DNA of 64,000 nt from positions 558,001 to 622,000 of the forward strand of contig NZ_JBHSRI010000025.1 of the NCBI RefSeq assembly GCF_042658845.1. Reading direction: 5' to 3'. The position numbers were made by a program, and so were the translations under genes. This document shows, piece by piece, positions 59,399 through 64,000 of this stretch; positions within the stretch are counted from its first letter, which is position 1; every line of letters begins with the position of its first letter. This DNA comes from Paenisporosarcina macmurdoensis (GTDB lineage: Bacteria; Bacillota; Bacilli; Bacillales_A; Planococcaceae). A model generated the notes under the pieces. The model had not been told where the DNA came from. It was given only the letters and a program-made list of their open reading frames with translations, and ran no database searches.

Positions 59399-61570
59399 AT
59401 GAAAAAGAGAAGTGTATGGCTGATTATAGCAGCGGTGGTAGCTACTATCGTCTTATCTTTTGCATTTTTAATTGATAAAGTTACGGTAAGTGCCTCGTCG
59501 ATTGTCTTATCTGAACAGGGGTGGAAGGCCAATTTCTCGGTTCCGCTGAAAGCATCTGCTATTGGGGACGGAACGATCTATTTGGTTGATCAGCAAGGAA
59601 ACAAAATGGATGCAGATTTAAAACTTGCGAAAAACGGGCGCTCTGTTGAAGTAAATGAACTTAAACCTGGTTCATATACCTTACATATCAACCGAGATGC
59701 CATTCAAGGTGGGTTTTTTAAATCAATGCCGACAAGTAAATTATCCTTTACGGTCCACAAGGATTTACAATCTGTGAAATCGGAAAAAGAACTGAAAGAT
59801 TACTTCAAAAAGTTACAAAAATTGATGGCTTCTAATTTTTCAGGTAGGGGAGTTATGACAGAAGAAGCTGAATCAAGTGATTCAAGTAACAAGTCTTCCG
59901 CTTCGGGAAGTGGAGAAGCAGCGTATTCGGAGACGAATAATCAAGTGGAAGGTGTAGATGAATCAGATATTGTGAAAATGGATGGGGAATTCATTTATGC
60001 AATAGTGAATGGTCGCGTTATTATTACAGATATTCGCAAACCTTCCGCAATGGCAAAAATGGCAGAGCTTCCTTTTGAAGCTACATTTTATCCTATGCAG
60101 TTGTTTTTAAATGAAGATACACTCATCGTTTTAGGCGATAAACAAATCCCTTATGAATACGCTGAGCCAACTGGAGATGTTTCAAATAAGATGATGATGC
60201 CTTATAACAGCTCGACAAATGTGCGATTTTACGACGTGAAAGATAAGAAGAATCCCAAACTCGTGCGGGAAATTGGCGCTGAAGGATATTTAAATGGAGC
60301 TCGCAAAACTGATAATATGTTGTATTTCGTAACCAATGTAATGCCAAACTATTGGGCAATGCAAGAAGGTGGAGATGTAGAGCTTCGTCCGTACGCATTT
60401 GATAGTAAAAAAGACGACAAAGCTTCACCAATGGCGTACTCCGATTTATCTATTTTGCCAGGTACATTAGAAGGCACATATAGTGTAATTACTGCCATGG
60501 ATCTTAACAATCCGAAAGATTCTCAAGTCGTATCGAAAGGTTACTTGGGTGGAAGCAATGCCATGTATATGTCGAAAGACGCGTTGTATTTAACTGCACC
60601 GATCTACATGCCAGTTGAAAATGATGACAAGAATCAAACAACCAGCGATAGAATGTGGAATCCACAAGAAACGAATACAGAAATCTTTAAATTTGGATTG
60701 GATGGAACCACAGTTAACTTTATTTCATCTGGTGAAGTGACTGGTATGCTACTTAATCAGTTCTCAATGGATGAACACAAAGGCTATTTCCGGGTCGTGA
60801 CAACTAAAGGATTTACCTGGGACAATGAAGCACCTTCTGAAAATAATTTATTCATTTTGGATAAGGGGATGAAACAAGTCGGTTCGATTGTTGGACTGGC
60901 GAAAGGAGAGCGTATTTACTCCGCCCGTTTTATGGGGGACAAAGCCTATATGGTGACGTTCAGAGAGAGCGACCCATTGTTCGTCATGGATGTTTCAAAT
61001 CCTACAGCGCCGAAAGTATTGGGAGAATTAAAAATTCCTGGATTCAGTAATTACTTACATCCGCTTGACGAAAATCATTTAATTGGGTTTGGATATGATA
61101 CCAAATCTCTTCCAAATGAAAATGGTGGCGAGCCAAGAATTGTCACTGGAGGTATGAAAATTTCTTTATTCGATGTCACCGACTTCACAAATCCAATTGA
61201 AAAGGATATGGAGATTATTGGTGGTCAAGGAACCTATAGTTCACTGCAGCATGATCACAAAGCATTATTCGAACACCGTGAAAAAGGATTATTTGGTTTC
61301 CCAGTCACGCTGTACGAAGGTTCAAATAAAGAGGGTTACGGGGAGTATGCTGGTGAAGGAGCCATCATGTATGAAATCACAGCTGAAAAAGGAATAAAGC
61401 AAGTAGCTAACTTGATTAAGCAACCAAGTTCGAGCCAACTCTATGAAAATTATGAGCAACTAGTTCAACGCATGGTCTATGCAGGAGATACCCTTTATAC
61501 CATTTCAATGAAAGAAATGAAGAGTTACGATTTAAATACGTTTAAAGAGATTGGTGTTGTGACATATTAA
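59399..61570 (+). CDS. Secreted/anchored protein with C-terminal beta-propeller domain
   Basis: 723 residues. N-terminal TM or uncleaved signal (about 5-27), an Ig-like region (about 33-120), a Ser-rich linker, then YSETNNQVEGVDESDIVKMDG (about 178), the entry motif of the Beta_propel (PF09826-type) family, and repeated blades (VIITDIRKPSAM, VRFYDVKDKKNPKLVR, LFVMDVSNPTAPKVLGELK, ISLFDVTDFTNPIEKD). Extracytoplasmic; function unknown. GGGAGAGAGTAGT precedes ATG 59399. Ends at a bidirectional terminator. Confidence 0.85.
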   Translation: MKKRSVWLIIAAVVATIVLSFAFLIDKVTVSASSIVLSEQGWKANFSVPLKASAIGDGTIYLVDQQGNKMDADLKLAKNGRSVEVNELKPGSYTLHINRDAIQGGFFKSMPTSKLSFTVHKDLQSVKSEKELKDYFKKLQKLMASNFSGRGVMTEEAESSDSSNKSSASGSGEAAYSETNNQVEGVDESDIVKMDGEFIYAIVNGRVIITDIRKPSAMAKMAELPFEATFYPMQLFLNEDTLIVLGDKQIPYEYAEPTGDVSNKMMMPYNSSTNVRFYDVKDKKNPKLVREIGAEGYLNGARKTDNMLYFVTNVMPNYWAMQEGGDVELRPYAFDSKKDDKASPMAYSDLSILPGTLEGTYSVITAMDLNNPKDSQVVSKGYLGGSNAMYMSKDALYLTAPIYMPVENDDKNQTTSDRMWNPQETNTEIFKFGLDGTTVNFISSGEVTGMLLNQFSMDEHKGYFRVVTTKGFTWDNEAPSENNLFILDKGMKQVGSIVGLAKGERIYSARFMGDKAYMVTFRESDPLFVMDVSNPTAPKVLGELKIPGFSNYLHPLDENHLIGFGYDTKSLPNENGGEPRIVTGGMKISLFDVTDFTNPIEKDMEIIGGQGTYSSLQHDHKALFEHREKGLFGFPVTLYEGSNKEGYGEYAGEGAIMYEITAEKGIKQVANLIKQPSSSQLYENYEQLVQRMVYAGDTLYTISMKEMKSYDLNTFKEIGVVTY

Positions 61571-61577
61571 AAAGAAG

Positions 61578-61615
61578 GCAGGCCACTGTAGCGAATCGCT
61601 TAGTGGCCTGCTTTT
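61578..61615. terminator. Shared terminator between propeller gene and adenine deaminase
   Basis: 10-bp perfect stem GCAGGCCACT / AGTGGCCTGC, 14-nt loop, T4 on the right and AAAAAGAAG on the left. Confidence 0.75.
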
Positions 61616-63365
61616 ATTCTGCTTCAATTGAAATATGTTGGAATGCTGTAACATCAAATAACCCAGTATCCGTTAATTTAAGTGACGGTATTACTGGTAA
61701 GCTAAGAAAAGATAAGGTTAGGAATAAATGGAAATCAAGAGTTGGGTGAATGCTATGCATCGCTTCATGTAATTCGGAAAGGGAATGAATAGCTTCATCC
61801 AAGGGGACTTGCGTCATCAAACCAGCGACGTTTAAAGGGAGTGAAGCCAATACCCGGCCTTCGTTAACAACGACTAAACCGCCTTGAATATCTTGCAACT
61901 CTTGAATAGCCACGATCATATCCGAATCGTTCGTACCTAGAACAATCGCGTTATGTGAGTCATGCGCAATAGTGGTGGCAACTGCTCCTTGTTTTAGTCC
62001 AAAGCCTTTCACAATGCCAAGACCAATCGAATGTTTATGATGATGCCTTTCAATGACCGCTAATTTTAGTTGATCCAATTCTATATTGGGAACGAATACT
62101 CCATCCACAATCTCAACGTCTTCAATCAATTTGTTTGTGACAAGTTGGTTTGGGATGATTTCAATAATCGTTGCTTTCGAACTAGTAGAAAATGGTATGG
62201 CTAATTTCTCTTTTGTTATCGTGGGTAAATGAACAGATTGGCTAATTCGAACCGAACATTTTTCTTGCGAAGGAGTAGGGTTCAGCATCACACCATGTTC
62301 AGCCACCTTGATCCCTTTTTTCCAAACAGCTGCTACATTAAAAGTCGCAAGGTCATCTAAAACAATAAAGTCTGCTTCAAAACCAGCTGCGAGCGCACCT
62401 TTTGCGGATAGTCCGTAACATTCAGCCGCATTTAAGGTAGCTAATTGAATCGCTTGAAGAGGCTCCATCCCTGCAGCTATAGCCAGTCGAATTGCATGGT
62501 CAATGCTTCCTTCATCTACTAATTCGTCTAAATGTTTATCATCCGTACAAAATAAGAATCTTCGAGCATTATGTGCAGTAACAGCTGGAAGTAACGCGTT
62601 TAAATTTTTAGCCGCTGAGCCTTCCCGAATAAGTACATACATGCCTTGAGAGATACGATCTCTTGCTTCATCTGCCGTCACACATTCATGGTCTGTCTGA
62701 ATCCCGGCTGCACGATATCCACGGATTTGTTCCCTTTGTAAACCTGCACCATGACCGTCAATTCGTAAGCCGGCTTCTTGAGTTAATGCCAGTTTTGCAA
62801 GCATGTCCGTATCACCACGTAACACAGAGGGATAATCCATTACTTCCGCAAGGCCGAGGACACTTGGATGCGACAGAAGTGGTTGCAGATCATTTGCATC
62901 AAGCTTTGCTCCTGCATGTTCAAATGAAGTCGAAGGCACACTAGAAGGAAGCATCACGAAAATATCCATAGGACTTGTTTCTGCATCTTTTAACATAAAC
63001 TCAATGCCTTCAACACCCGACACATTGGCGATTTCGTGTGGATCCGTAACAACTGTTGTTATCCCATGAGGTAGAAGGACATCTCCAAACGCAGAGGGAG
63101 TTAACATGGATGATTCAATATGAATGTGGCCGTCAATTAAACCAGGTACAACGCAGCGTTCCATTGCGTCCAGTTCTTCAATACCTTCAAATGAACCTGT
63201 GGTATCAATGGCAACAATCATACCATCAGCCACAACGATATCAGCAGTCGTCCAAGCTAACGAAAATACATCAGCTACACGGGCGTTTCGTAGGATGAAA
63301 TCGGCGGGGTGTAGTTGTTGAGAAACCGCAATGCGTTTCTGTAGTTTTTCTATTGCACTATGCAT
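61614..63365 (-). CDS. adeC: Adenine deaminase
   Basis: 583 residues, as AdeC (about 577-590). Amidohydrolase metal motifs GLIDGHIHIESSML (about 75), TDPHEIANVSG, DGHGAGL (about 204), and the catalytic TDDKHLDEL (about 272); the C-terminal domain contains HHHKHSIGLGIVKGFGL and HDSHNAIVLG. Converts adenine to hypoxanthine and ammonia for purine salvage. ATG 63365 with CGAGGAGCA upstream. I searched the upstream 63366-63641 for a purine riboswitch and saw none. Confidence 0.93.
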   Translation of the reverse strand: MHSAIEKLQKRIAVSQQLHPADFILRNARVADVFSLAWTTADIVVADGMIVAIDTTGSFEGIEELDAMERCVVPGLIDGHIHIESSMLTPSAFGDVLLPHGITTVVTDPHEIANVSGVEGIEFMLKDAETSPMDIFVMLPSSVPSTSFEHAGAKLDANDLQPLLSHPSVLGLAEVMDYPSVLRGDTDMLAKLALTQEAGLRIDGHGAGLQREQIRGYRAAGIQTDHECVTADEARDRISQGMYVLIREGSAAKNLNALLPAVTAHNARRFLFCTDDKHLDELVDEGSIDHAIRLAIAAGMEPLQAIQLATLNAAECYGLSAKGALAAGFEADFIVLDDLATFNVAAVWKKGIKVAEHGVMLNPTPSQEKCSVRISQSVHLPTITKEKLAIPFSTSSKATIIEIIPNQLVTNKLIEDVEIVDGVFVPNIELDQLKLAVIERHHHKHSIGLGIVKGFGLKQGAVATTIAHDSHNAIVLGTNDSDMIVAIQELQDIQGGLVVVNEGRVLASLPLNVAGLMTQVPLDEAIHSLSELHEAMHSIHPTLDFHLFLTLSFLSLPVIPSLKLTDTGLFDVTAFQHISIEAE

Positions 63366-63641
63366 GTTTTATGCTCCTCGTACTTAATTTTAATAATAGG
63401 GTAATAATCTTTTCTGAGATGTTAAGTATGTTAATTGTACATCCCAAATGCAAGGTTGAATAGTTTCGAATGCACACAATGTTCGGTCTAGTTTCCTTAG
63501 AGTAGCATTCCAAGAATTCCTTACATACCATAGGACTTGGTAAGTCGAGTATGAGAATAATAATTCCCAACAATATTTGTCTTTTGTGCTATGTTTCGTT
63601 AAGATTGGGCAAAGGTGATAGTGAAAGGGGTGGGCAAATAC

Positions 63642-64000
63642 ATGCTAAATGAGAAGAATGATTTGGCAATTGATTGTTGTCTACTTGCAGGTCGATTAAT
63701 GATTGAAAGTGGTGCGGAGACTTATCGCGTTGAGGATACGATGACACGTATGGCAATCTCCCAAGGGCTAATCGGTACACAAAGCTTTGTAACACCAACA
63801 GGCATCATGTTTTCACTTGGAAAAGATGGCTCGACACGAATGATGTCTATCAGAGAACGTTGGACAGATTTAGAAAAGATCGCGTTGGTTAACCAAGTGT
63901 CCAGAAGACTAACTACAAACGAACTTACTATAGAAGAAGCGTATGAAGAATTGCAGAGAATTGCAAGTGCAAACTTGATGTTTCCTTTTATCTGGCAGTT
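63642..64000 (+). CDS. ThrE-family threonine/serine exporter, N-terminal part (3' truncated)
   Basis: ATG 63642 with AAAGGGGTGGG upstream; the frame is open to the window end (119 codons). The product runs LCCLLAGRLMIESGAETYRV-type sequence (AIDCCLLAGRLMIESGAETY then RVEDTMTRM), the start of the ThrE/DUF1212 domain, and reaches the first hydrophobic helix (NLMFPFIW). Family members export threonine or serine, often split into two genes; the partner would be downstream. Confidence 0.8.
   Translation, partial: MLNEKNDLAIDCCLLAGRLMIESGAETYRVEDTMTRMAISQGLIGTQSFVTPTGIMFSLGKDGSTRMMSIRERWTDLEKIALVNQVSRRLTTNELTIEEAYEELQRIASANLMFPFIWQ

Noticed and set aside
63366..63641. Purine riboswitch before adenine deaminase
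   Set aside because: The conserved loop and junction motifs of the purine aptamer were not found on the minus strand.

Overview
The window is a stretch of chromosome from a low-GC Gram-positive bacterium of the order Bacillales. It is probably a Planococcaceae-type organism (Psychrobacillus, Sporosarcina and relatives); this is an inference from protein families and Shine-Dalgarno-rich, AT-rich style, not from a marker gene. Evidence includes a LiaIHFSR-type envelope-stress operon, a FadR-like operator on a beta-oxidation operon, a CcpA cre site, PspA/LiaH and bacillus-type start signals (many GTG/TTG starts with strong AGGAGG boxes). No rRNA, tRNA, phage or intact insertion sequence was seen.

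Layout. 1-10.8 kb is a tad/Flp (type IVb) pilus locus: a 5'-truncated TadZ, TadA, TadB, TadC, Flp pilin, a VWA lipoprotein, a very Gly-rich secreted protein with ten 17-residue repeats, four small membrane proteins and two TadE/TadF-like pseudopilins. 11-23 kb is housekeeping and transport: BCCT osmolyte carrier, excisionase-like protein, DMT exporter, an OmpR-type two-component system with a tiny membrane ORF between its genes, a K+ channel with RCK domain, a multi-TM MscS-like protein, an apparently circularly permuted cupredoxin lipoprotein and a DinB protein. 23.7-27.3 kb (minus strand) is the liaI-pspA-liaF-liaS-liaR operon. 27.4-31.1 kb is a thiolase/SDR/acyl-CoA dehydrogenase operon behind a FadR-like box. 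32-36 kb holds DUF4139, a metallophosphoesterase, and DedA plus UppP (undecaprenyl-lipid recycling). 36.4-42.5 kb holds a diguanylate cyclase and class I ribonucleotide reductase controlled by two NrdR boxes and a cobalamin riboswitch. 42.7-48.2 kb (minus) is a tripartite tricarboxylate transporter (TctCBA) with a CitAB-like two-component system. 48.4-49.7 kb is an MFS pump with a leader peptide and a hairpin that hides its ribosome binding site. 50.9-54.8 kb is a probable lysine-catabolism operon. 54.8-57 kb is an ABC-F ATPase behind its own promoter, a 44-codon upstream ORF and a terminator. 57.9-64 kb has AtoE, a beta-propeller protein, adenine deaminase and the start of a ThrE-type exporter.

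The most striking unexplained structure is a set of eight intergenic arrays of short degenerate units repeating every 21 (sometimes 20) nt, at 15.15, 21.65, 21.94, 31.46, 36.09, 41.86, 42.6 and 49.8 kb. They fall into four sequence families, and seven lie just downstream of a gene 3' end, six of those after a visible terminator. Two arrays on opposite strands begin with the same divergent first unit. They are too short-period for CRISPR, do not behave as coding, and I know of no name for them. A second repeat family (three copies, 23.4, 57.1, 57.6 kb) forms a long stem with compensatory changes between copies, and is flanked by GCTGTCC-type hairpins.

Three loci show layered RNA-level control: NrdR plus B12 riboswitch on nrd, translational attenuation on the MFS gene, and transcription attenuation on the ABC-F gene.
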